Positions 11,502-23,902 of a stretch of 64,000 bases of DNA are shown here, one piece after another. The notes beneath the pieces are model-generated. The model had not been told where the DNA came from. It saw nothing but the letters and a program-made list of their open reading frames with translations, and searched no databases. A program made the translations under genes and the position numbers. The stretch is taken from assembly GCF_008831285.2 (NCBI RefSeq), contig NC_045139.1, positions 14,552,354 through 14,616,353 of the forward strand, in the 5' to 3' direction. Every line of letters starts with the position of its first letter. The stretch's first letter is position 1. The DNA comes from Nymphaea colorata. Lineage: Eukaryota; Streptophyta; Magnoliopsida; Nymphaeales; Nymphaeaceae.

Positions 11502-13427
11502 ATGGCATGCGCTGAGACTTTGAAGGTAAGCCCATAGAAAGAGTCTTGGAGAGCTAATGAAATTTTCAGTGATAATCAAGCATTGAATTGGTTTTGCTAG
11601 AATTTTGCTCATACTTGACTAAGACTACGGGTTATTTGCTGAACTAATTTCTAGGGAAAATTGGGTATGGAAGCATGGTACATTCAGAAGAGCGATGAGG
11701 ACCAAAGGCTTCCTCATCATTGTAATCCAAAGCAGTATGTTTCTCTGGACAAACTTCGAGGTATGCTCCCAAATATGTTACTTTCCAATTTTATAGAAGA
11801 AAATACTTGGTGGTAGGAAGGTACTGGGAAGTGGGTTTCCTTCCCCCTTTCGTTCTTCTTTTTCCCCTAAAGGAATTGATGACGAGAGAGTTGTGATAAT
11901 TGGGTACTGAAGAAATGACTTCTAGAAGAGCTTGTTAGAGAAAAGGAAGAGACCATTTTTTCCATTTTCACTCTTCTTTTACTTTTGTGTGTATATAGAA
12001 TTAAAGAAATATCATTGTTCCTGTTTTGGGATATGCTGCAGAATTGGGAATTCTGTATTGGCACTTGAATCCCCAAGATTATGAAAATGATGAGGAGTTG
12101 CGGAAGATCCGGGAGAACAGGGGATACAATTACATGGTAATACTCTCTCTCTCTCTCTCGCTCTCTCTCTCGTGCATTTTCACAATATGTGAACCAGGTC
12201 CCTGGTTGTACTTGTGCTACCTGTCTTTCCAACTCCCTGTCAAAATTCCAAGTTAAATCCTTTCCATGCTTCAAACATTTTCTGCCCGATTAGATGGTTT
12301 ATTGTTGAGACCAATTTGGAAGCCTTCAACTGGAGTTGTTTTTGCTGATTCCAAAGCCTCCTGATTTCCTCAACACCCATGTTGCCGGAACACTTCATTC
12401 AGCAGTTCCATCATCAACTACATCATCTTCTACTTAACTCGAACAAAAACTAACAATGTTGTCGCTTGGTGGGGCCGTATTTTCTGTTAGCAGAGGGAAG
12501 CAGCGTGTCTTCATGATGCTGCTTCTAGATATCTCTCATTTTCTCTAATCATATCGTCTGCACTCTTTATCCTCCAATCCTTCCACTCTAGAATTGCCTA
12601 GTGCACCAGTTGCGGAACGCTTCCTAGCAGGGCCTAGCAAGCACGAGACAGCTGAGGTTGAAGTGTTCACTATGGCCTCTTGCTTGCAGACAAGCCAAAC
12701 TGAGCTTGGAAAAATGTGAGCCAAAGTTAAACAAGCTAATCTCAAGCTAGCGTGTTAAACGAACAGAGCATTGTTCTGAATCTGAATGCCGAACCCTTGT
12801 CCTGCTTACCTAAGTTCAATCTGGGTACTGCAAAACTATACTGTATATGAATGAAACCTGATCGTAATGTTTGTAAAGCAAACACTTGAACAATGTCCAT
12901 GTGAGGCTCTGAAACGTGGATTACTAGTAAACTCTGTGCCAACTTCCAAGCTGTTTCTGTTCCATGTTCTTCTGCTTGCAAGTCAGGAACGAACCTAGCT
13001 GCAAGCAACTCCCTTATTTCCCTATGCTTATGTAGGCAGTGATTTGTACAGGCAGCAATTAAAGGATTCTTTTCCTATTTTCTGATCATGCTATTGAACC
13101 TCCCAGGATCCCACAGTTTGAATTTTGAAGATCTTATGCAAACTCACCTAGCCAGGCGATAAAAACTTCTTGCTGGCAACAGCTTAATTGTGGCTTAGTG
13201 ATGATTTTCTGTTCGGGACTGTTTTTTTACCACAGAGTCCATTGAATATAGGCAGAATGTGACTATATAGGCAGACAGAACCCACTAACCATATCATGTC
13301 CAGTGTACCAAGTAGCACAAGACTTGCCTTTGATAATTCAGATGCAAAAAATCTCGCGAGTTTACCAAAACCATTCATGAGTTCTAAATATCCAGTGTTT
13401 TGTTGCACCAGGCACACTAATAAGCAT

Positions 13428-13470
<43 letters not shown>

Positions 13471-13778
13471 CTAATTTCGTCTTGTGAATGATAAAAAGGA
13501 TTCTTTTATTACATAGGATCTTCTCGATTTGTGCCCAGAGAAAGTGGAGAACTATGAGCAGAAGCTGAAGAACTTCTTCACTGAGCACATTCATGCGGAT
13601 GAAGAGATCCGTTACTGCCTACAGGGAAGTGGGTATTTCGATGTGAGGGACAAGAATGACCGTTGGATACGCATATGGATCAAGGAAGGAGATATGATTG
13701 TGCTACCTGCTGGTATATACCATCGTTTCACTCTCGACACTACAAACTACATCAAGGTGAATCCTTCTCTCTCTTCTT

Positions 13779-13815
<37 letters not shown>

Positions 13816-13998
13816 GATAAAGTGGTAGGTCGATGACGTGATGACCATCTTTGAATCATGCAGTTGATGCGCTTGTTCATTGGAGAACCGGTTTGGACGT
13901 GCTACAATCGGCCGCAGGAAGAGCATCCTGCAAGGAAGCAATATGTCGATAATCTGTCTCGAATTGAAGGCCAGGGGATGACTGTGCAGGCACATTAA
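11502..13998 (+). CDS. ARD: Acireductone dioxygenase, upstream copy (five exons)
   Basis: ARD acts in methionine salvage. It uses O2 to cleave 1,2-dihydroxy-5-(methylthio)pent-1-en-3-one; the iron form gives the 2-keto acid precursor of methionine plus formate. Exons are 11502-11525, 11655-11760, 12042-12136, 13517-13756 and 13864-13998, encoding 199 residues. The cupin metal ligands are present: His99, His101 and Glu105 in [11 protein letters not shown], and His144 in [20 protein letters not shown] and GSGYFDVRD are family landmarks. The start ATG lies eight codons before an in-phase intron and gives MACAETLK; the Met at 11667 is an alternative start. Exon 4 (240 nt) equals two exons of the downstream ARD gene, and the last exon equals two more, so two introns differ. 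Intron 3 carries a long (CT)n and intron 4 an (AT)n tract. The tail differs from ARD2, with Cys in place of the usual Pro in VWTCYNRP. Confidence 0.93.
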
Positions 13999-15655
13999 CT
14001 TGTCTGTTTACAAATTCCTCGTTTCCTGTGTCGGTAGTGGCTAAACAATATCATATTAATGACTATTTGCCACGTAGCCTACATTTATGTCTAGGAAGTA
14101 TTATGCATTATTGTCAATTATCGTTTATGAGGTTCTGATAGTTAGTACATAAATCATTTTTATATATGTTAAGTTTAGGAGTGAATGTTGTATTAAGAAT
14201 CTCTTCTCCCTTCTCTCTCTCTCATGGGAGTCGTGATATCAGATAAAGATAACTAGTGGAATGCGCTGTTGACTTAAGGAATTGAATCTCAATAAGAATG
14301 AAGTTGCAGCCCTGAATTCTCCGTTATCGTTGAATCTACTTGGACAAACTGTATATATAAGAGGATTATTAGATCATTTCTCCATGAACATGCCTCCCAA
14401 GTTGCATTAGCATAGGCCGATATGAAATGTTTGAAAATGTGATAATGAAAAAAGTTATGCAAATCCAATATTTGAATCCAATTTTTCTAGTGGAAAACGT
14501 TAGGACCATTATAAAATACTTATAAAATCTGATCAGCACATCTTATTGTCGTGATTTAGATCAATCCAACCAGGGGCGGTGTCATGAAATTTTTGTTGCA
14601 AGGGCCAAATTATAGTTCAAAAATTTTAATAAGGGCCAAAATAGAAATTTTTTAAAATTTTGTATATATATTAAACTATCATGTCCTTGGTACATATGAT
14701 CAGTCATTTCATGTTCATATTTACAATTAGATTGGTCAGAAACCTTTGCCAAATTAATGATACACATATAAAACCATTAGTGTAATACGTTCAACTGTTC
14801 AACCGTTAAATAAAGTGGCTATAGTATAAAAACATGCAACTCAGATAAGCGACTCAGGTCTTTGCAAAGGTCGGTTCTAGTTTGTCGTCTGGAATCTGGA
14901 TCGTTTCAGTAGCATTATTAAAGTTGAACACGCAAGTAGTCACATGCAAAAGAGAAAAACAATTTTATATATCCTAACCCTGACTCTTTTATGCTACAAC
15001 CTATCATGTCGAAACATTAAGATTTCTCTTCTCCTACCTCTCTCTCTCTCTCTCTCTCTTTTGAAACCTTGGGCTCAACATTTGGCTATAAAATTAAATA
15101 TTTCAACATTTTGACTGAAATTTACACAAGAACTAAGTCACATGGTGCATATATAGGTATCGAGATGTGAGTATGGACACGACAACTTTAGAAAATACGA
15201 GAGTGCAGGTATGAGTACCGAGATGTGGGTACAAACACAATAACTTTAGAAAAAGTGAGCATGCGCACACATCAGAATATACATGGGTGTACATGCAAAA
15301 CACCACAAAAAATTGAAAAAATGGAAGCAACACTTAAATAAACAAGAAATATAAATTAAAATAGTACATGTTAATCACTAATAACTCATAAAAATAGAAT
15401 GAAGACTGAGTTAAAAACAAGTTGAATAAAGTAAAAGTATGTACATTGGATCAGTTTCGATTTAAGAACTATCCAGGTGTATTCATATGCCCATGTTGGT
15501 ATGAGTCTGAGAACCTTACTGCAGAAACATTAGTTTACTCCAAAAATCCAACTGATTCGAGAATATGCCTTTTTTACAAAAGCATGCCCTTTCAAATTTA
15601 ATTATTCTTTATTCCATAACCAAAAAAAATCCTTATGAAACGGGCAGGTGCTTGA

Positions 15656-15686
<31 letters not shown>

Positions 15687-17613
15687 ATATATACATATAT
15701 ATAAGTGTTTTGTCAACCATAAACCGAAAGCAAATTGGAGATGTTATCAAATTTTTGGCTTTCATATTCTTCACGCATTAGCAAAGATATAACCGCTCAT
15801 CCTCCCCCAATTGAAACAAGCGCTTCCTTTCACATTTTCATCACTTGCTTCGGTCCAGGCAAAGCCTCATCTTCTTTAAATCTATTTCTCCACTCAATTC
15901 CACTTATTAATTTTATGTTTATATCCTGCTGCAGATCATGTTTCAGAGTTTTACAGTCGTCTCCTCTCATCTTTATCTCAAGTTAGTTAGCATCAGATGC
16001 GAGACATTTCTTCATGGGCCTCCATTATAATAATGTGACACTGGGGAGTTTCTTTCGGGTTGATGATTATGAAAATGGAAAAGTTAAAAAGAGTCAATTG
16101 TGTGAAACAACGGTTCCTCTTGCATTAAGTTGGAAAAGAAAAGTTGAAAGGAAAATATCGCTTATATGCTTTTGCTAACTCTCAATTGTATAAAAAACGA
16201 AAAAATTGAAGAAATTGGTTAGGTTTAATTTTTTATTATTTCGGCAGCCGAACAGATTTGCGGTGTTCAGAGTTTAAAAAGTATGACAAAGTTGTGCGGT
16301 GTTCAACATTTAAAAATACAACCAAGAGCCGCCTTTGTGAAACCATAATAAATAGCAGATGTTGATAGCAAAAAACATAAAATAAAAGCACCTATTCGTT
16401 ATAGCCTCAAATTTGAGCACGCTTCCATTAATTTTCCGATACTTACCTAACCCTGACTTTCTTACGTGGGATCCGGTTTTAGTAAAGGGTTAACTACTCA
16501 CTCTCTCACATAGATATGGATCTTCAGGAAGATCCATATATATTACAAATTTCCCCGATCAGTTTTCTTTTTCTTTTCCGGAATCCAAACGTGGGACCCG
16601 ATTTTCAGCTCTTCTCCTTTTCGTGAAAATGTTCTTTACAATTGATTCCCAGCAGTTATTGCCGGACCCAATGAGTTGAAGCGCCATATCTAGGGCCCGA
16701 AACGACGTCGTCCGAACCGGGACCTCATCCGCGTCCAGATTCATGCAGTGTCACAGCTTGAGCTGTACGGGTCGGATCCGATGTGCCTAGCCTCGTGCCG
16801 GATCCGTTTGTGCACTTTACCTACCATGGTCCGTTTTTGTGCCGAACTCGGAGCTCCGGTGCGGACCGAAATGGCCTCCACCTACCGCAAGCACATCCCG
16901 CCGTTGATCTCTCTTAGATGGACGGCGGTCACCCTTGAATCTGCGGTTGGTGTGATGGTAGGTGCGGTTTTTGACCAACTTGACCAAAAAAAAAAAAGTA
17001 TCGAGGCCAGCTGTGTCCTCCTCCTCCTCACATATTTGGGTTTGACTTTAGTTCCGGGAATCTCTGCGGCACCCACCACACTCTTTATTGAAGGACCTGT
17101 GCCCCCTTTTTGCCCCCGTCAATCCTTACAATGGCAAAAAAACATTGGTACAACTTTTAGTGATAGAAAAGGAAAATGCCAAAAAATGCTCAAAAAATGA
17201 CATTTATCATTATATATATTTTATTACGTGGTTTCTGTGATATTTCGAAAATAGAATTTATGTTTGATATTAGAAAATAAACAATTCAATTTGTGTCCTA
17301 GGTAAACCCATAAAATTGCAAAGATATCATTATTTTGATATCCACGGACTTGAATGCCATACTCGATAAAGAAAAGGGCAATAGAGACCAATGCCTGACT
17401 TGGAATGCCGGTTCCGCTTTTATTCCACTTCGAGGGTGTTATCGTAAATTGGTAGAAATAAGATTGATACATCAATTATGGGTACTCCTAAACGGACGGA
17501 GTTGCGGCGTCTATTAAAGCTGACGGAGACGCAAAGAGGTGGGAGGCGAGAGAGGAAGACGAAGCCAGTGGAGAGAGCGTAAGGCGAGAAAGTTCCAACT
17601 TCGGAGAGCGACG
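13999..17613. other. Spacer between the two ARD genes
   Basis: No convincing gene is seen. 14572-14650 has the GGGGCGGTGTCATGAAATTT and AAGGGCCAAA wording common in plant transposon remnants. Two related phrases near 15141 and 15206 (ATCGAGATGTGAGTA, ACCGAGATGTGGGTA) form an imperfect repeat. Microsatellites lie at 15039-15060 and 15657-15703. A GC-richer block at 16560-17100 has open frames on both strands that I cannot assign. The final 100 bp are GA-rich and precede the second ARD start. Confidence 0.45.
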
Positions 17614-20600
17614 ATGGTGGCTTCCGGCGAGGTGCATGTCTCTCTTCGTCTAGATTTCTTCCTGTAAAAGCCTACGAGTTTTTGTAGTTCTGCAATTTAA
17701 TTTCGTTGAATGAATCTCCTGTTTGGCGCATGAATTGTATTTCCCCGGTCGATTTATTGCCGCTGCTGTGTTTCTGCTTCTTCTGGAATCTCAAGCACAT
17801 TGGTTGGTTTTTTTCCTCGTTTGTCGTGCAGCTTAGTGTTTGGGTTGAATTAGTAATTTGTGCATAGGAGTCATAATTAGGAACATGATTCGTCATTTTG
17901 TTGTGTGTATGATAATTACACATGGAATAATTGACGGGAGCAGACTTAATTTTTGAAGACTATATAGAACTTGAAAATTTGAGTTTATTTCTCTGACGCC
18001 GTCGGTTGTAGGTATAGTTTGTTATATAATCCTATAAGGATGGATGGCAGTAGGAATTTCATGATGATGTTGGACTTCGGAATTTGTGCTCTGTAGTCTT
18101 GTCAGATGCTGGTTCCGTGTAGGTTATCGCTGTGACTGCTGTCATCATCTTGTAAACTCGTTAGCGTGAACAATTTCTGTAGTAAAATCATGGTAATCAC
18201 CGTCGTCAGGGTGTAGTACTTAACGGGTGAAATTTTCATAGATTTTTTTTCTCTGAAAAAGTTTCGCCCGTTTTACAACCCATAGCTGAAGTTCTCCCGA
18301 AAACAGAAAACCCGTGCCTAAGATCGCCGACTATCTGAAATATTTCAACCGCCCTACTCACGGAAAACTAGTTTGCTGAACACTTTTTTCATGCCATGAA
18401 ATGCTCCCTGCTCTGTTCTGCAGCTTTGCAGTTGGATCAAAGTATTACTTGTAATCAGATGATAATATAGTTCCCATGTATTGGCAAAACATGATCCAAA
18501 TTTTAACAACCAAAATACTAGTGCTTCGAAACCTCAAAAGCTATTGTGGCAAGCACAAACCCCCTCCGTTGCCTGTAACACTTTTTTAGCGATGACTTGA
18601 ATAGTTTTTAGGGCATCCCGCAGTGGGCACCGCTTAGCTAGAAAACTGGGGTAAGTTGGGACGGTTTCTATAAAACAGAATAAGCTCTATACTGGATAAA
18701 TGAGTGTTTCCCAAATCAAAGGCCTCTGGGTCTGAGAGCAATGTGCTAATCAAGAGTTATATGCAAGTCTATTCCGGGCATGGTATGGTTATCATCTAAA
18801 AGTGTGTCTTGAGTGGTCAAGGCTCAAGAAATGGTAAACTGTGGAAGTAAGATTTGATGCTTTACTTTTAACAACTATTATTTGATTACTGATACATTAA
18901 TCAGCATGGTTCCTACTGATGGCTTGGTTTTTCTGTATGAGAAGATTGTCTGTCATGAATGATAAGGCATAGGACGAATGTCCTGGTGATCTGAATAAGG
19001 ACAGTTGTGCATTGCATTATTATCCCTCTTTCAGGATTCTATAATATTGGGACTCTGGTACAAGTCAAACTAAAATTGGCTTTTTAATGGTCATTTGACC
19101 ATTATTCTACATGTATATGACTTCAAAAAATGTTAGTCGAAGAAAATATTGCTAGAGAACTTGACACGGCTGTATATTGGTAGTCTGTTTTATGTTTTGG
19201 ATAACCATATAACCGCTCATTTAGTTGAGATGTAGGTATGTTTGAGTATGATAAGAAAGGTTCTAAGGCTGTCAAGTATTCGCTGAGCAGGCCAAGAAGT
19301 TGTAGCAATACCATTGATAAGTTATGTACCAGTAAACTTATATGGGACAAAGTGGAAATTACCTTTCGATTATTACGATGCTCAAGAAGGACAACTTATC
19401 AGAAAACTGCAAAAGACATTATCACAAATTCATGTGGAAAATAAACTCCACACTCTGGTGTTTCAAGATCTACTAGTGAGATATTAGATAACAATTGTGT
19501 GACAAGTGATAACCTGCTCGGATTGCTGTTGGCTTCCATTAAATGCTTAATGGTTTCTTGGAGAATCTAGGAATTATGATTTTAACTTTCATTACTGATG
19601 GCTTTTTGGCCCATTCCAATGTAGAAACCATTGTATCCATTGTCTGACCGTTGTGTTCTATTGTTCTCATCAACCTGGGCTGAAATTAGTCCATGTTACT
19701 TGCTTGCGCAGCTCATTTCTTATCTTTCCTTTTGTTCAGGCTCATTAAAGTTTTAAACAGTGAATTTTTGGTCTGTCTTGGGGTTGGAACTTTGTTTGAC
19801 TGCAACCTCATACTTCACAGATTGATTCAGTGTTTTGTTTTGATGTAACTTCATTTCTATGTTTATCCATTGCTTGCTGCCTGCAAATCAAAAGTTCAGG
19901 AAATTGGACAGTTCAGTTTCAGAAAATAGTATGGGCACTTTCTTTTCTTAACTACAAGAAGCATCAGTTGTGTAATGATTATTATATTCCATGCCACTCA
20001 TTTATATTAGTCATCCAGTAGGACCAGTACTTTTCAATGGTCTCACCTCTCAAGAATTGATTATTGCATGATTGAGGTGCCATCAAATGTTGCAATTCCA
20101 TGTATGGGAAAATTTTGATTCCAAGGACACTTGATTTGAGTGTTTAAAAAAAGGAACAGAAAAGATTGGTACGAGGAGTAAATAGGGACACATTTGGTGG
20201 TAGAATATACCCTGCAACATCTACAGAAGATTGAGCTGAGCACGCACTTTACTTTGATTGTATTTCATGCCAGTTTATGTTTGGCAGCTGGAAGGAATTG
20301 TTCAAATTGGTAGTTGCCGATGACTGGATTCTCCTTTTATGTTCACAGAGTGATTATGTATGAGAACATAATCGCAATATATCATGAATTATTTGATGAT
20401 ACAATTTCTTATTTTTTACCAAAACATGACCTTTATTTTTTATTTGAAAGATGGCATCTTTTTTACTTTGTGTTTCCTGATAGTTTTAGCAGCTCCTTTT
20501 TTTACCAGTATTTTGTATTCAGCACAGAGATTGAGAGAAGTCTATGTTATCATGAACTGCTTAAAGATGGTCACATTTTTATTCTCTTTAGCTACTTTTC

Positions 20601-23600
20601 CCAAGTTTGGAATGACTTGAATAATGTAGGGCATGGAAATTGCAGAAACTAGCTAGACTGATGATTCTCTGTGCCTTTTGAACTGGATCTGTTATGTCAC
20701 CATTTTCAGGCAATGAATATCATTGCTGACATTTTATATGATTCAGGGTGTAACCACCATTCAAGCCTGGTACATGAATGATACTAACGAAGACCAGAGG
20801 CTTCCCCACCATTGCAATCCTGAGGAATACGTTTCCTTGGAAAAGCTTTCAGGTGTGCATTATGAAGTTTATTAGATGCTTTTGCTTTGGTTAAATACAC
20901 AAGGCTCACCTTTGTGGTGAATTCTTGAATAATGAGAAATCCATGGTGTACTTTTTCTTTTCAGAGTTGGGAGTGCTGTACTGGCATTTGAATGCCGATG
21001 ACTATGAAAATGATGAGGAATTTAACAAAATCCGCGAAAGCAGAGGCTACACTTACTCGGTCTGAAATTCATATTGATTTATTTCCTGTATCTTACTTGA
21101 TTGCTTTTTAGTTTTTTTATCAGTCTGCATGCTCTTATTAAATATTGATGAAATGTTTTTGTGCAGGACTTGATTACTTGCTGCCCAGACAAGCTGCCCA
21201 ATTACGAAGCTAAAATACAAAGCTTTTTTGAGGAGCACATCCACAGTGATGAAGAGATCCGCTTCTGTTTGGAAGGCAGTGGTACAAACACAGTCTGATT
21301 CGTTTGTTAAGGCATTATAAGTTTTATATGGGGTATATGTTTATTTGTTATTCTTTTCTTTTTAATGAAGGATACTTTGATGTAAGAGACCTGAATGACC
21401 GTTGGATCCGTATATGGGTAAAAAAAGGAGACATGATTGTATTGCCTGCTGGGATTTATCATCGGTTCACACTTGACAGTGATAATTACATCATGGTAAG
21501 CTTTCATAAATTAAGTATATTTTATTTCTATGTTGTACAGCCTCTGAATTTGGCAATTTAGTTTAACTGAAAATCATTCTAATTGCTTGTAAATACTTTG
21601 TTCTAAAGGAAATACACTGATCTTAATATTATAGAAGTTGATGGACTGTTAATAGTCATAAAAGTGTGTGTTAACATGTTATTGGCATGACTATTCCAAG
21701 CTTGCATGTTATACTGTTTTGTTTTGAATTGCAATTCATTCTTTGCCGTTATCCTACCTAAAATTTGAGTGTATTGTTATTCTAATCATACCTAGCAGTC
21801 TTGCTATCTAATTGGCCCTAGAGTGCAGACATTAGGAACTTTGCACACTAACTTAGAGCTAAAGCTGGGGCATATAAATGGAACAAGTTGAAAAACAAAG
21901 GATAGTGATTGACCAGTTCGCCTATTGGTTTGGATCAAACAGAAGACATTATAACTGAAAACCTCTATGTGTCTACTTAAATTCTTATTATCAGTTGATG
22001 AATAGCTTATTATTGGTTGATGAATAGACCAGCATTATCATGTTGAAAATTTTTGAGATTCTTCTGTGCTTCCTTAGGTGTCTGTTTTTTGTACCTTTGT
22101 TAAGTAGCCATTTATCAAAAAGGTAAAGAGCTATATGGTCACAAGAAGTTGCTGCCTATCTACCTCTAGTAGTCAAAATTGGGAAGCAGAGACTGGTCGG
22201 TCAAGCCTATCACAGGGACTAGTCATGCTGGCGGTTCTGAGTTTGTCTCCCAAATTAGAAGCAATAAAAATGGGAAACAGTGCATCAAAGTAGGAGATGC
22301 TATAAATCAAGTAACATCACCATAAATCAAGTAAATCATATATAAAGTTTTGCTACCGACTGTGGCAGGACTACAGTATGGCGCAGATCAGGCATGCGCC
22401 TGCCTGCCAAAAAATTTCAATTGAATGAGCCAGGTCTGGTGAGCACCGGTATTTTAACCTGATCCACCATTCATTTTGCTCTCTTTTGGGTGCCTGTGGC
22501 CCCTTTCCCTCTAGAGTGGAGCTTTCTCCCTCTCTCTTCTAACACTGCTCAATGAAGCATAATTATATGGATTCTCATTCAATTGAGTGCATGTAATTTC
22601 AGAGATGACCTATCAACACAAGTAAATTGTTGTTATATTGTTTTCGTGGAAGCATGTTCACGACTTGCCTAAAACTGCAAGCAGCTTCACCTATTATTTC
22701 TCTCTTTAAGGTTATAATTTGGTTAGTCAAAAAGGAAAAACCAACTCTTCCTCTCTTTCTCATATATCTTAGAAGAAGATTAGAAGATTATGTCATCTGG
22801 CTTGTCCAGCGGGTTGAAGTTACTTCTGGTGTATTTAATCCTATTTATATGATCAAATATCCAAATCTAAGACTCTTGTGTGATTTTTTTTTTAAAAAAA
22901 TTAATATAGTTTTTGACATTCTGACCACATCCATGTGGTTGGCCTCAATGAAATAACTTCAAGTGGCTCAAAAAGTGGATTGCACCTTACATTGTGTATT
23001 CTAAAAATTATATATACACAGTTGAAGAGAAAAAAAAAATGTTAACAGGAAAAAGGAAGCCTCTGTAAACAAGACAAAAGCATACCAAAAAAAAAGCAAC
23101 AGTATCCTTCAAAGATATATGTAGAGCTAGGCAAAAAGAGTGAACAAATGTAAGTTACCCACTATGTGGACCAATCGATCAACAGCTAGTCCATGACTAA
23201 TCAACTATTAGTCGACCAAGGTAGCCAGCTAGTTATAAAGACTGTGGCCTACTGATTTTGTGGCGTGGACTAGCCAACTTGGTCAGCTAGTTGACTAGTA
23301 AGCCGTCGTTAACAAAGAAGGTGACCTTCATTAGGAATATCGGTATCAGAAATCAATGACACCACTATGATTGTCATTCTATTTCCATTTCTAAAACACG
23401 TAAACTGAATAATAAAGATGCATGCTCTGGTCCATTCATTCAGTTGACTTGCTTAGTGCTTTTCTCACCACAATTTTCTTTTCCTTTCTGTTGCATTCTC
23501 ATAGTCCCTTGAAGAAATGAAATTTTCATCAAACAGTGAATGCAAGGGCCCATGGGTCTATTTAATGAAATTGTATGTCAATAAGGGTTTGTGTGTGTGT

Positions 23601-23902
23601 GCGTGCACGTGCGTGCGATAGAGAAAGAGAGAGGGGGTGTTCAGAATTCTCATTGTATTTGCATTACAGGCACTGAGGCTTTTTGTGGGTGAGCCGGTGT
23701 GGACCCCTCACAACCGACCACAAGATGACCACCCTGCCAGGTAAATGGCATATGACTTAAACTTTAGCTTCTCTTTGCGTACTCTCCACTGTCTGTGCCT
23801 GAAATATGTGCTTAACTATTTTTATCTGAAAAATTGATATTTTGCAGGTTGGACTATATTAAAGCTTTTACAAAGGAAGCTGAACCAGTTGAAGCTCAAT
23901 GA
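17614..23902 (+). CDS. ARD: Acireductone dioxygenase, downstream copy (seven exons)
   Basis: This has the same enzymatic role as the upstream copy. Exons are 17614-17631, 20747-20852, 20965-21059, 21167-21281, 21371-21495, 23670-23740 and 23848-23902, encoding 194 residues. The first exon is short (MVASGE) and joins in phase to [20 protein letters not shown] across a 3.1 kb intron; it rests on the ATG, the donor and the phase, and is the least certain exon. Metal ligands are His97, His99, Glu103 ([11 protein letters not shown]) and His142 ([10 protein letters not shown]). The C-terminus ends in [18 protein letters not shown]. Exon 2 (106 nt) and exon 3 (95 nt) have exactly the lengths of their counterparts in the upstream gene, which shows common descent. 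The proteins differ at many positions, so the duplication is not recent. Intron 5 is 2.2 kb and contains fold-back sequence near 23160-23310. Confidence 0.92.
23160..23310. repeat. Imperfect fold-back sequence in ARD intron 5
   Basis: TAGTCGACCAAGGTAGCCAG (about 23210) and the later ACTAGCCAACTTGGTCAGCTAG block (about 23270) are imperfect reverse complements. Both are rich in CTAG and AGCTAGT motifs. This suggests a small degenerate fold-back or MITE-type insertion; no target-site duplication was found. Confidence 0.4.
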
